Shown here: positions 24,813 through 33,182 of the stretch, piece after piece | Position numbering within the stretch: the first letter of the stretch is position 1 | How the letters are laid out: every line of letters starts with the position of its first letter | DNA from: Pseudomonas batumici | GTDB lineage: Bacteria > Pseudomonadota > Gammaproteobacteria > Pseudomonadales > Pseudomonadaceae | Assembly (NCBI RefSeq): GCF_000820515.1 | Contig: NZ_JXDG01000037.1 | Coordinates: 124,001-188,000 of the forward strand | Direction: 5' to 3' | DNA length: 64,000 bases | Made by a program: the position numbers and the translations under genes | The notes under the pieces: generated by a model | What the model was told of the DNA's origin: nothing | Databases searched by the model: none | Seen by the model: only the letters and a program-made list of their open reading frames with translations

Positions 24813-24840
24813 AGTTCGCATAATGTATATTATGTTAAAT
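24813..24840 (+). other. dif: dif, XerCD chromosome-dimer resolution site
   Basis: The 28-bp sequence has a XerC arm AGTTCGCATAA, a 6-bp centre TGTATA and a XerD arm TTATGTTAAAT. It differs from the E. coli dif site only at two of the first four positions. XerC and XerD recombine here, under FtsK control, to resolve chromosome dimers, so this marks the replication terminus. It lies in a 348-bp gene-free stretch (24579-24926) between the hemerythrin gene and the first island gene; nothing else in that stretch looks functional. Gene polarity also switches around it. Confidence 0.95.
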
Positions 24841-24926
24841 AAAGCGCCAATTGAGCGATGATATCAAAAAGCCATTTGACTGCCCTGCATGCTCGAATAT
24901 GATTGCTCCGATGCCAAGGAGACGTC

Positions 24927-25289
24927 ATGAATACATGGACCATCGCAATAGCTGTCGTTGGACTGATCGCAAAAATCCTCTTCGATTGGGTCAAAACCTC
25001 ACCCGAGCAGCGCGCAGAGCTACTTGGCATTGGCACAAAGACCTTCAACTATCTCAGGCGATTCATAATCGTCGCTTTCTTCATAACAATTATTGGATTC
25101 TCGGCCCTGGGCATTTATCTGTTTTGGGCTAGCGACGCAGCCTTAGGACGCAAAGACGTGATACTGCTCTTGATGCACGTGTTCAATCTTATAATCTATG
25201 GATACACCGCACTCGAGATGATTCGAAAAATAGCAGATTTGAAACGCCGCCAGCGTGAGGCACACGCGACCGACGGGATAGAGACATAA
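24927..25289 (+). CDS. Small inner-membrane protein of unknown function
   Basis: A 120-residue protein with three hydrophobic segments: TIAIAVVGLIAKILF near the N terminus, FIIVAFFITIIGFSALGIYLFW, and VILLLMHVFNLIIYGYTAL. The C-terminal tail is charged (KIADLKRRQREAHATDGIET) and probably cytoplasmic. ATG 24927 has AAGGAGA about 6 bp upstream. It is the first gene after dif (86 bp away) and may belong to the accessory island. No domain recognised. Confidence 0.65.
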   Translation: MNTWTIAIAVVGLIAKILFDWVKTSPEQRAELLGIGTKTFNYLRRFIIVAFFITIIGFSALGIYLFWASDAALGRKDVILLLMHVFNLIIYGYTALEMIRKIADLKRRQREAHATDGIET

Positions 25290-25617
25290 GAAAACACCTT
25301 TTCTAGGCTCGCGCCATCAAGTCCCTTGAATACCCCGGCCTCGCCAAAAAGCATATGGATGTCGACCTGGGGCCGCGGCGAAATCAGAAGCAGTATTCGC
25401 TGGCAGCAGCAGAAACAGCTTCGTGGCAGCATTACCGAATCGGTGCTGGTAGTACGCGAGCTGGCCGGAGGCTGTGTAGTAGGTGAATGCTTCATCCATG
25501 GTGTCTACGCTAGGTAGCGCCCTGCGCCATTGTAGGTAATGAGACTGTCTAAACTTGACCTCAAGCAAGCGAACCTATGGTCGATATAAAGGGCCCCAGT
25601 CCAAATTTGAGGTGGCG
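25290..25617. other. 328-bp stretch without a supported gene
   Basis: A minus-strand open frame of 83 codons (25317-25568, starting MLEVKFRQSHYLQWRRALPS) has protein-like composition but no recognisable domain and no clear ribosome-binding site. It may be a gene remnant. Nothing else is seen. Confidence 0.3.
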
Positions 25618-26355
25618 ATGCCTCCCCTATTCCGATATGCCTGGTCAAAGCTGCGCGATGCCAAGGCAACCAAGTATGCTCTGCTCGTTTTCACACCCAT
25701 TTTTGTGAAGCCATTGGACTTCATTCCGTTGCGGAGTGAAAAACGACCGCTCCACGTACGTCTAAAGGGATTGTGGAGCCTGCCGCTGGTTGTTGGTGGA
25801 GTCTGGGCTGGGCTCGTAAGCTCTATTGTCGAATGGGGTTACGGCAAGACAGCTGATCCTTCAGCACCTTTGGCCGACGCATTGCAGCATCTGAGTCGCA
25901 TCAAGATGATCGGCGAGCCGTTTGTGATTGCGATTTCGGTGGCAGGCCTTTACGGTATCAGTATGCTTCGTTGGGGATATCACTGTGCTGCAATTAAGTT
26001 GCTGAGAAAATGGTGGCCTGGACTTACAAAACCTCATCTCCTTTATTTCTTAGTCAACACTTCCTCCTGGGGGCTTTGGGCTGCGATCTACGGCGCTGGA
26101 TTGTTCCACACGATCAAGTGGTGGGATAAAGCCGGACAACCTGCGTTCGTCCCAGATGATAACAACCTGACCCAACCCTTCGCCGTGTTGCTGGTTTTGA
26201 TAGTTTTGGGTGGCCTTCAGCACTTCACAACACGCAACAGCGTTGAAGGAATGAGGGCGCTTTACGGTGGGCATCGTGCCCTGAGATTTGTGGTTGAACT
26301 CTGCGGGGTGCTCATCCTACTCATCGCTTCGTACGGCCTCCTTAAGCTTGCCTAG
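25618..26355 (+). CDS. Polytopic membrane protein of unknown function
   Basis: A 245-residue protein with about five hydrophobic segments: LWSLPLVVGGVWAGLVSSI, GEPFVIAISVAGLYGISML, LLYFLVNTSSWGLWAAIYGAGL, FAVLLVLIVLGGLQHF and VVELCGVLILLIASYGLL. The ATG at 25618 has GAGG 5 bp upstream and is preferred to a TTG at 25555. No family recognised. Together with the product at 24927 it could form a membrane pair of the island. Confidence 0.65.
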   Translation: MPPLFRYAWSKLRDAKATKYALLVFTPIFVKPLDFIPLRSEKRPLHVRLKGLWSLPLVVGGVWAGLVSSIVEWGYGKTADPSAPLADALQHLSRIKMIGEPFVIAISVAGLYGISMLRWGYHCAAIKLLRKWWPGLTKPHLLYFLVNTSSWGLWAAIYGAGLFHTIKWWDKAGQPAFVPDDNNLTQPFAVLLVLIVLGGLQHFTTRNSVEGMRALYGGHRALRFVVELCGVLILLIASYGLLKLA

Positions 26356-26775
26356 CGTCTTGCCTCGGCTTGTCCGCTGCCGCACAGCCGACGATTTCGC
26401 GTGGTACTGTGCATCCTACAGCAGCCGGGCGAGTCAGGCGTATTGTCTGAACTTTATGCCGCAAGTGGAACGAATGCCAAGCGCACCTAATAGCCAATGC
26501 GCTTCTTGAGGCGCACCAAGCATGATCGACCACGTGGGGATCTTAGCGAGGCATAGCGCAAAAACCAGCGGCGAGCTTAAGGGTAACTTGATGCCAGAAA
26601 ATCGGCGAGCATGGGCAACGTATGCCAATGGCTGCCTCAGATCGACTCCACGGGCGGCACAAATCTGCGATACCGCCTCAAACGCTAATGGAATGATGCC
26701 AAGAGCTGCCACCGCTTTTCCCTGAAGCCCATCCTCACATTGCACATGCAGCTCCCAACACGCCCAATAATAATT
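26356..26775. other. 420-bp stretch without a supported gene
   Basis: Two opposing open frames are present, 103 codons on the minus strand (26434-26745) and 67 codons on the plus strand (26522-26725). Neither has a recognisable domain or a convincing start, and they cannot both be real. It could hold a decayed gene. Confidence 0.3.
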
Positions 26776-27195
26776 TTAGTTAGTTCGAATTATCGTCAGG
26801 CCGCTTTGAATAGCGCATGCCAAAAAGCTCAACCTTGCCCATTTCGCCAGCAGTATCGCTAAAAAAGCTTGATAAAACTTAAACTCTTCCAGATCATCGG
26901 GCCGACATTTATCATGAATAATATGAACCACATTATATTTTTCGAGCGCTGAGGTTTTTGCCCCAAAGACAATCGCCCCCAGATGCTCAAGCTTATACTT
27001 TAGCTTTCTAGAGTCGATGTCTACTTGCTCTGGGAGATTCACTATAATCGAGCGCGCCTCGTTCTCTCCCTGCCAGGTAACAGCTTTCTGAAAGAACAAA
27101 CTACGAGCATAATAATACATGCCCGAAATAAACCGTATCAACACTAACCCGCAGAGCCACCTAATTAGACCACTGCAGGTTACTTTGGATCTCAT
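26776..27195 (-). CDS. Small membrane protein downstream of the GIY-YIG gene
   Basis: A 139-residue product with hydrophobic segments near both ends (LIRWLCGLVLIRFISGMYYYA and AFLAILLAKWARLSFLACAI) and a soluble central part (SIIVNLPEQVDIDSRKLKYK). Its ATG lies inside the end of the GIY-YIG gene (35-bp overlap), so translation is probably coupled and it is the last gene of the Gabija-like operon. No domain recognised. Base composition is lower in GC than the housekeeping genes, as expected for acquired DNA. Confidence 0.55.
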   Translation of the reverse strand: MRSKVTCSGLIRWLCGLVLIRFISGMYYYARSLFFQKAVTWQGENEARSIIVNLPEQVDIDSRKLKYKLEHLGAIVFGAKTSALEKYNVVHIIHDKCRPDDLEEFKFYQAFLAILLAKWARLSFLACAIQSGLTIIRTN

Positions 27196-27715
27196 CTATC
27201 CCGACCGAGTGTGTCGCCTCGAACGAGTTGGGACTCTCCCGCTCCACTTCAGGGCTCAGATTGTAGAGAGCCCCAATCTCCCTAGCCACCTTGCGGTGCT
27301 CTTCGGTCGATTTATGAAAATGGATCTCAGTTTGGAACGCAGGCCACTGGCCGGCCTGGCGAATCAAATGAACCAGCTCGGCTTCTACAGTTTCAACGTC
27401 GATGCAATCGCCTCCTATCGCATCGGCATGACACCAGATGTCCATGGTTGCAGTGAAGAAATGCCTCCGCCATGCATACCCGTGGTAGCCCTTTGTACCG
27501 TTGGCCTTCCAACCTATGTGCAGACGATTTCTCATCGGTTGTTTGGTCATGCCCACATAGATAGGCTACTGGTAGCCTTCAACGCTGATCACGTAAAGTT
27601 TTGGTCGATCAGATGTGGCCAGACCTGAGAATCTTGTTTTCTTCAGGGGGCACAGGATACTGAATGTCTTCGCATCAAAGTTCAGCGTGTACCGACCCAG
27701 GTAGGTCATTTCCAT
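27161..27715 (-). pseudogene. GIY-YIG nuclease-family gene interrupted by an amber codon
   Basis: Read from ATG 27715 (AAGGAA upstream), the frame gives MEMTYLGRYTLNFD and so on to YVISVEGYQ, then TAG at 27568-27566 (codon 50), then PIYVGMTKQPMRNRL. This continues in the same frame to 27161, for 184 codons in all. The YVI and YVG pieces correspond to the two halves of a GIY-YIG motif, and the following MTKQPMRNRL and KGYHGYAWRR fit the family. A single C-to-T change in a CAG codon would create the stop. The rest of the frame is intact, so the lesion is recent, or the codon is read through. The gene lies downstream of the helicase gene in the same direction. Confidence 0.75.
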
Positions 27716-27814
27716 ACGATTTCCTTAGCCGTGATTCCAAATCTAGATCCAGAATCTACGTAGTAACGTCCGAATCCATTGCAGCTGCGCTAGCGGCCTT
27801 CACCTACAGCCTGT

Positions 27815-29005
27815 CTAATCAGCTCCCCTCAAAACCTCTGGCGGATCCCCATCCCACAAAGGCAACTGCATCTTGTCTATGAGTTCATCCTCAACCACAA
27901 ACGCCAAGCTATAGCGCGCTCGGGTGATCGCCACGTACAGCTTGTTCCTTGACTCTTCTGTTTTGTCCTTGTCGAACACCTTGTCGTCACCACCTAGATA
28001 CTTGAGATGCTTCTCCGGTGAGACAATCAAAACACGATCGAAACCAAGACCTTTGCTTGACCCGAAGGTATGGCAGGACAGGCTCGGCGGGAGGTAGCCT
28101 TTGCCCATCGACGATGACCATCGCAAGACCTGAGGCTTGAACATGGCGAGATAATCGCTCACCTGTGACGGCTTGATGACGAAGGCGCCATAGTGATGAG
28201 CCACCTCATCAGGAACGTTCTCAACCTCTGACAGCGTCTTCTGATAGAGGCCAGGGTGAATCGTATCGGACAGATCACAGATTTCCTGGATGCACCGCCG
28301 ATTCTTCGGCAGCGAGCGCTGCTCAAACTTCAAGCCCTGAAAGCATTCTATCTTCTGCACCGGCGTTTCTGGCGCCTTGTGGCCGAACGTAGTCGTGTAA
28401 ATGGTTTGACGGAAATCGCCGACACAGCAAATCGAATCAGGCATCACCTTACTGAGCGCTTTGATGACGTCGTAATCCCAACCCACCAAGTCCTGAACCT
28501 CATCGAAAAAGACCCGCTGATAGATGTCTTTCAGCCGCTTGGCAGGGGCATTCTTTGACTTTGTCGCGATCCTCGTCGCCAGTTTCGCTAGCAGGCCGGT
28601 ATAGGCTTTTGTCTTACAGGAGGTCAGAAAATGCAGCGGATTCAGGGCGTCTCCAATCTTCTCTCCCCTGTTGGGAAACCAATTCTTCGTACCAGGTCTC
28701 AGGTGAGGGTTATGCTCCGTGAACGCTGTGGTAGCGATGCGCTCAGGGAACACAACGTTTTGGTAGGGCCTCACCAGGTCTTCCAAGTAAAAGGAGAACA
28801 GGCCTTTGACGACAAAATCATCACTGCTTTTGCCATACACCTCTACGAAACGTGAGCGCAGCTCGGCCTGATTGCTCGTCGTGTAAGTGACTACCAAGAC
28901 GCGTCCGCCCGCCTCGATCACCTCGATGGCGTCCTGGATGATTTTGTGAGTTTTGCCCGACCCCGCACCGGCGATCCAGAATTCATTAGCCAAAGTCGAA
29001 CACCT
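27815..29005 (-). CDS. UvrD/Rep-like superfamily 1 helicase (GajB-like)
   Basis: A 396-residue ATP-dependent helicase. It has Walker A GAGSGKT (about residues 14-20), Walker B FFDEVQDL, motif III GDFRQTIY, motif IV RSLPKNRR, motif V FGSSKGLGFD and motif VI LYVAITRARYSL. All core SF1 motifs are present in a chain shorter than UvrD or the described GajB (about 494 aa). ATG 29005 was chosen because it overlaps the end of the upstream nuclease gene by 20 bp, which implies coupling; the open frame extends further back but inside that gene. Paired with an OLD-type nuclease it matches the Gabija anti-phage architecture. Confidence 0.82.
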   Translation of the reverse strand, partial: RCSTLANEFWIAGAGSGKTHKIIQDAIEVIEAGGRVLVVTYTTSNQAELRSRFVEVYGKSSDDFVVKGLFSFYLEDLVRPYQNVVFPERIATTAFTEHNPHLRPGTKNWFPNRGEKIGDALNPLHFLTSCKTKAYTGLLAKLATRIATKSKNAPAKRLKDIYQRVFFDEVQDLVGWDYDVIKALSKVMPDSICCVGDFRQTIYTTTFGHKAPETPVQKIECFQGLKFEQRSLPKNRRCIQEICDLSDTIHPGLYQKTLSEVENVPDEVAHHYGAFVIKPSQVSDYLAMFKPQVLRWSSSMGKGYLPPSLSCHTFGSSKGLGFDRVLIVSPEKHLKYLGGDDKVFDKDKTEESRNKLYVAITRARYSLAFVVEDELIDKMQLPLWDGDPPEVLRGAD

Positions 29006-30644
29006 CATCGAGGAATGCCGGGTACTTGAATTCCAGGTTCCCATCGAACAGCCTGATAGCTGAATCGACCTTACGCGCCCCCTTGCCATTGCCCTTGACG
29101 CTTCGGAACCACTCGATCAGAAATTCGCGTCGTTTGTCTAAGCCGGCAACCTCCGTGTAGAGGTTGTGCGTCTGCTTGGATAAGACCTCTTTAGCAAAGG
29201 CGTTCAGCGTTTTCAGGTCGCTCGCATTGGCATAAATCATGGCGGGCTCAAGCGAAAACTCCTCATCTTTGTCCGAGGAGATCAGCTTGATATTGGGATA
29301 GGTCACGTAGGCTTCACGGGCCTTCACAACGTTGTCCTGGTAGGCACCATCGTTATCCCTGAGGACGTTGATCTGAGTACCAATCTCCATGCCAACAGCG
29401 ATGAAGGTATCGAACCCGACCCCGCGCACCACAATGATGTCGATGCCATCCTGTTCCGGCAGGCGATCGTGCTTGCGGTAGTAAATTTTCTTGAGCACCA
29501 GCTCGTCAGAAGGCCCTTCGACCAAGATCACCTTAGGTGACAACGCCACGCGTAACGAGTCATAGCCCGGCAACCGCTTGAGGGTTTTGACGACATCGGG
29601 ATCCAGTTTGTGAAGACGCTGGTAGCCCGACTGCACGAGGCAGATTTTATCGATGCTCAGCTTGTTGAGAACGTACGAGCTGTGGGTAGTGAGGAACAGC
29701 TGCTTGGAGCCGCGCTGCTTCTCGATATAGTGCACCAATTTGTTTAGGTTGGTGTGCGAGAGGTGGTTTTCAGGCTCCTCCATCATCACCAGGTCGATAT
29801 CCTTCGACTTGTTCTGAATAGCGAGCTTGATCTGCACATTGCTCTGCTCACCCTTCCCGATGAACTGGAATGGCACGTCATCCACTTCAAGCTGCAACCC
29901 GGTCTGAATAGACCCGGCTGGCAAGGTGCTCGCTGCAATGGACAGCTTCTTATCAGTGATAAGGTGATCCGCATCCAGGCCAGCGTTGACCGCTTTGACC
30001 TCGCCCGAATCGTTGAACACCTGCTGATTTTCGCGGTAGTTGAGCGTCAGCTTGACAAGCTCTTCCTTGTCCAGTGCGGTGTTCAGGATGGTCGAAATGT
30101 ACTGGTTCTTACCCAAGGTGGGGTGGATACGGGTCGGGTCGATGTACAACGCCCTGAATTTCTTGGCCACCGTTTTGATGGGGTTCCACCCGAAATCCAG
30201 CCACTCCAGCTTGTAGAACTCGATCGGGATGCTCGTGATGCTTGGATTCGTCTTCAGGTACTCGGTATAGACATCTTCAAGCGCAGCATCAAAGCACGCT
30301 TGCACGGTGACGCCCTGAGCATCAACCTTCGAAAAGTTGTTCGCACCTCGATAGTCAGGCACACCGTCGATGAATGCTTCGATAACCAGACTAGGCAGGT
30401 GCTTGGCAGATTTGTCGGATGCCAAAAACTGCTGGACGGCATCCTTGTTGAAAATGTCTGGCGTGAATTCGGTGTTGAAGGGGCGGCCACGATAGCTGTA
30501 ATTAAGAACTATTTCCAATGCCTCCAGAATCGTACTTTTGCCAGCGTTGTTATCGCCTACGAAGATATTGACGTCATCATTGAATTCAAGGTGATCATTT
30601 TTGAACTTCTTGAAATTGGTCAGCTTAATCGATTTAACGCGCAC
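28986..30644 (-). CDS. OLD-family ATPase/TOPRIM nuclease (GajA-like)
   Basis: A 552-residue protein. The N-terminal ABC-type ATPase has Walker A GDNNAGKST (30-38), signature-like GKGEQS (263-268), Walker B LVMMEEPE (285-292), D-loop LSHTN and a switch His321 (LTTHSS). The C-terminal TOPRIM domain has VEGPSDE with Glu376 and the metal-binding DND (430-432). This is the layout of GajA (about 578 aa), a nucleotide-gated DNA nicking enzyme in Gabija defence. The start is GTG 30644 with AGAGGG upstream. It leads an operon on the minus strand with the helicase and GIY-YIG genes. Other OLD nucleases have the same fold, so the Gabija call leans on the helicase partner. Confidence 0.85.
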   Translation of the reverse strand: MRVKSIKLTNFKKFKNDHLEFNDDVNIFVGDNNAGKSTILEALEIVLNYSYRGRPFNTEFTPDIFNKDAVQQFLASDKSAKHLPSLVIEAFIDGVPDYRGANNFSKVDAQGVTVQACFDAALEDVYTEYLKTNPSITSIPIEFYKLEWLDFGWNPIKTVAKKFRALYIDPTRIHPTLGKNQYISTILNTALDKEELVKLTLNYRENQQVFNDSGEVKAVNAGLDADHLITDKKLSIAASTLPAGSIQTGLQLEVDDVPFQFIGKGEQSNVQIKLAIQNKSKDIDLVMMEEPENHLSHTNLNKLVHYIEKQRGSKQLFLTTHSSYVLNKLSIDKICLVQSGYQRLHKLDPDVVKTLKRLPGYDSLRVALSPKVILVEGPSDELVLKKIYYRKHDRLPEQDGIDIIVVRGVGFDTFIAVGMEIGTQINVLRDNDGAYQDNVVKAREAYVTYPNIKLISSDKDEEFSLEPAMIYANASDLKTLNAFAKEVLSKQTHNLYTEVAGLDKRREFLIEWFRSVKGNGKGARKVDSAIRLFDGNLEFKYPAFLDEVFDFG

Positions 30645-30765
30645 TCTAATTCCCTCTAGAAAACGTCAAATAATGGCCCATAGCCGCTTTCGCAGAAACA
30701 TTACCGCGCCGCTCTGACACTGTCTATCTGCTGACCAAGACGCTCCTTCCCCCTCCCCCCCCGAC

Positions 30766-31137
30766 CATGCCAGGTACCTCAGCAGCGTTCACACAAGCCG
30801 GGTGGAACGCGCCCAGAGCGGTGTGATCGTTGAAAAGCTGAACTTCCATCGCCCGGGAGCTGGGTGTCCACCCGCTCACGGTGCTGGCCCTTGCCTACGG
30901 GCAGAGGAGTCCGTGGTGCCTACGGATCTGCTTGAGCGCATATCCATCGAAGTGACGCCACTGGGGGGCTCATTTGCTGCGCTTCAGGTCGACCAATCGG
31001 ATCGTCTTCATGGTCGGGTAGCCGCTGCTCGGCGGCGACGTGATGATGTGCAACGCCTGAAGGCTAAAGGACTGACCATGGCGGAGGCCGCCGAGGAACT
31101 CGGGATCACACGCCAGACTGTTTGGCACCACTGGTGA
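30766..31137 (+). pseudogene. Remnant of an XRE-type HTH regulator with two compensating frameshifts
   Basis: One frame gives RYLSSVHTSRVERAQSGVIV. After an extra base near 30843 the sense passes to the next frame (SIARELGVHPLTVLALAYGQ). Near 30905-30925 it returns to the first frame for DLLERISIEV through to RRRRDDVQRLKAKG and ITRQTVWHHW, ending at TGA 31137. Read together these look like one HTH regulator with a second HTH-like tail. The N-terminal recognition helices are missing, since a stop lies at 30715 and no start is seen. It stands divergent from the defence operon, where a regulator would be expected. Confidence 0.6.
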
Positions 31138-31252
31138 GCTGTGCTGTGCCTGCGTCATATGAGACAAGACGCGAGCGGAAAGCCCACTGACAGAACAGCT
31201 TGTGACGAGAGATGTATCCCACCGGCACAAGCCGTATCAGAACGCATCTAAA

Positions 31253-31669
31253 TCAGAACTTGAACACCTGGCCCGCAAGGTATTGAGTCCCGAGCCCCAC
31301 AAGGCCGCCAACCGACATGAAATGTTTCCAGGTGTCGTACTGCATCATTGAGATGATCCCCAGCCCGACGCCAATCAAAAACATCGTCGACAGCCAGAAT
31401 GGCCATGCTTTCGCGCAGATCTCCACAAGCATCATGAAGTCAGCGCGCTCCAGGAACTCATCGACTCGACGCCGGTACTCACCACCACGCAGAAAAGCGA
31501 GAGCAACCACGACCGCGACAATCGTGAGTGCCACAGCAGGAGAGATAAAGGCTTTGGCGGTGCCGGCGAGCGTCATCGTAAAAGACCCGATAACGGCCAG
31601 CGTCGCCATGTACGCAGTCGCCGTCTCGTAGATTGACTTACCTAAGGTGGGATCGATTCGCTTGTCCAT
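31253..31669 (-). CDS. Small polytopic membrane protein
   Basis: A 138-residue protein with about four hydrophobic stretches: YMATLAVIGSFTMTLAGTA, FISPAVALTIVAVVVALAFL, WPFWLSTMFLIGVGLGIISM and SVGGLVGLGTQYLAGQV. A charged loop (RGGEYRRRVDEFLERADF) lies in the middle. ATG 31669 has ATAGGAATT upstream; the frame extends to 31729. Its place in the island, between a regulator remnant and a PIN-like gene, suggests an accessory function such as a membrane-acting effector, but nothing in the sequence proves it. Confidence 0.6.
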   Translation of the reverse strand: MDKRIDPTLGKSIYETATAYMATLAVIGSFTMTLAGTAKAFISPAVALTIVAVVVALAFLRGGEYRRRVDEFLERADFMMLVEICAKAWPFWLSTMFLIGVGLGIISMMQYDTWKHFMSVGGLVGLGTQYLAGQVFKF

Positions 31670-31919
31670 AGAATTCCTATAACGAGAGTGGGTGTGAGGC
31701 GATGATAAGGACCTACGCAAGGAATGCACGCCAAAAGGCCCCCTCGGAATTCAGTCACACATGCCACTACCCTTCTGCGGCTGTGACCTGACTGACGGCG
31801 TTCGCTCAACGTTTTGAGCATCGCCTCGCCAGCCAGAATGACGCACAATGTGAACGACGCTTTTCCGCAGGCTAAAGACTGTCGAGCCTTCGGCTAATCA
31901 ATATCAAAGAGGTGGGCAG
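31670..31919. other. Intergenic region with a perfect hairpin
   Basis: A divergent promoter region of 250 bp. GCTCAA-CGTT-TTGAGC (31804-31819) is a perfect 6-bp stem. No -35/-10 pair stands out. Confidence 0.35.
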
Positions 31920-32927
31920 GTGAACGAGCAATCCAACAAGGAATTTGGGTTTCAGAGAGTCAGCATCAAAGTAAGGTTTGAGATCCCGGCAGGAGACCAT
32001 CACTCCACGGCAGCCTTAACGCAATGGCGGCGCTTAGCGAATCAGGCGCCAACTTTGCACTTTCTTGACGTCTGCGCCATCAGTCATATAAAAACCCACT
32101 TGAAAAAATCGCCAGATCCTGACGCCCCGGTTCGGGAGTCTATATCTGAACTACGGAAGCTTGATGTGCCAGGCAACGGGATCTCATACCTTGCGGCTTT
32201 TTTGGAAAAAACCAGTGATCTAAACCATCCGAAAACTGATGAAGGGCTTGTCGCTGAAGTAGAGTGCGACCTGACCGCTCTGCAGCAGTTTTTCAAAAAC
32301 GCCAAGGTTTACGAAGGGGGTCACATTACGCCTGATCAGATTCTTGAGCTTAAAGGCGAGCACCCCGAAGAGCTAGGCCCCATCTATCATCAGTTTCTTA
32401 TATTTATCAATTCACTGAAGTTATATGATGCTCCGGCTGCGGACAAGCGCCTTGAACTCGTAGCGCAGATATGCTCCAAAGCAGAAAAGCTCGGAATTCT
32501 AAAAAATCACCCGGTGGTTATAACTTCAGTAGCCTGCGTCTATGGGTTTGTGCCTGCACTCAAAGTCATAAAATTCAAGGAAGATCCAGCCGAATTTAAT
32601 GCGAGCAATGCCCTGGGAGATATTCAGCTGATACAACGCATAGCTAACATGTCCAATCTAATACTTGAAATTTGGCGCAAGCAGAGGATAGGATATGCCA
32701 AGACCAAGTTTTTCACCGACGACAGAGATTTACGCTTATTGCTGGAGTGCTTCTCTGTCAGTGATGTTTCGCGCAACGAGTCGGAAGGTCTAACGACGAC
32801 CAGCTACCAAATTACAACCAACTTTGCTCGACTCCTTCCTGTCCTGCACAACCAGGCTGGGGATATCAAAAGCCTTAAGGAAGATGAAGAGCGTTCCGAG
32901 GTTTATCGACTTCTTGGTATTGGTTGA
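31920..32927 (+). CDS. Uncharacterised PIN-like domain protein
   Basis: A 335-residue soluble protein starting at GTG 31920 (AGAGGTGGG upstream). Three acidic positions are spaced as in PIN-fold nucleases: D50 in HFLDVCAIS, D234 in NALGDIQLI and D267/D268/D270 in FFTDDRDLRLLL. PIN domains cleave RNA, often as toxins or defence effectors. The chain is much longer than stand-alone VapC toxins (about 130 aa), and the segment between D50 and D234 is an unrecognised insertion or separate helical domain. No antitoxin-sized gene is directly upstream. Its position in the island with Gabija-like genes supports a defence role; this remains inference. Confidence 0.6.
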   Translation: MNEQSNKEFGFQRVSIKVRFEIPAGDHHSTAALTQWRRLANQAPTLHFLDVCAISHIKTHLKKSPDPDAPVRESISELRKLDVPGNGISYLAAFLEKTSDLNHPKTDEGLVAEVECDLTALQQFFKNAKVYEGGHITPDQILELKGEHPEELGPIYHQFLIFINSLKLYDAPAADKRLELVAQICSKAEKLGILKNHPVVITSVACVYGFVPALKVIKFKEDPAEFNASNALGDIQLIQRIANMSNLILEIWRKQRIGYAKTKFFTDDRDLRLLLECFSVSDVSRNESEGLTTTSYQITTNFARLLPVLHNQAGDIKSLKEDEERSEVYRLLGIG

Positions 32928-33182
32928 TAGCTATCAGCGTCCCCTCTCAGGGTAGGGGCAGAGTTCAAATTCTGTCCCGTCAGAGCGCTAACTGGGTCAT
33001 CCCTGGCTGCTTGTCCTAGGCTGGAAAGCCCAGTGAGTTGCGTAGTAGGTGTTGAACTCGACGATTGTTATCACTGGCTACGTCGATCAACAATCTCAAG
33101 CCTGTCCATGGTCACCGCCTAAAAAGTAGATGCGCATTATTGCCCGTTTTCTATGACTCGTAGGCACAGGCCAAATCCGACT

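Noticed and set aside
26434..26745. 103-codon minus-strand frame as a gene
   Set aside because: No start context, no domain, and a competing plus-strand frame; coding status cannot be decided by eye.
26750..26800. Possible second dif copy (AGTTCGAATTATCG) at the island interior
   Set aside because: Only the first six bases agree in a row and the XerD half is absent.
32947..32970. tRNA-like T-arm (GGGGCAGA, TTCAAAT loop, TCTGTCCC) as a possible att site or tRNA fragment
   Set aside because: The pairing needs an 8-nt loop or a mispaired stem, so it does not fit a tRNA T-arm; no acceptor or CCA end follows.
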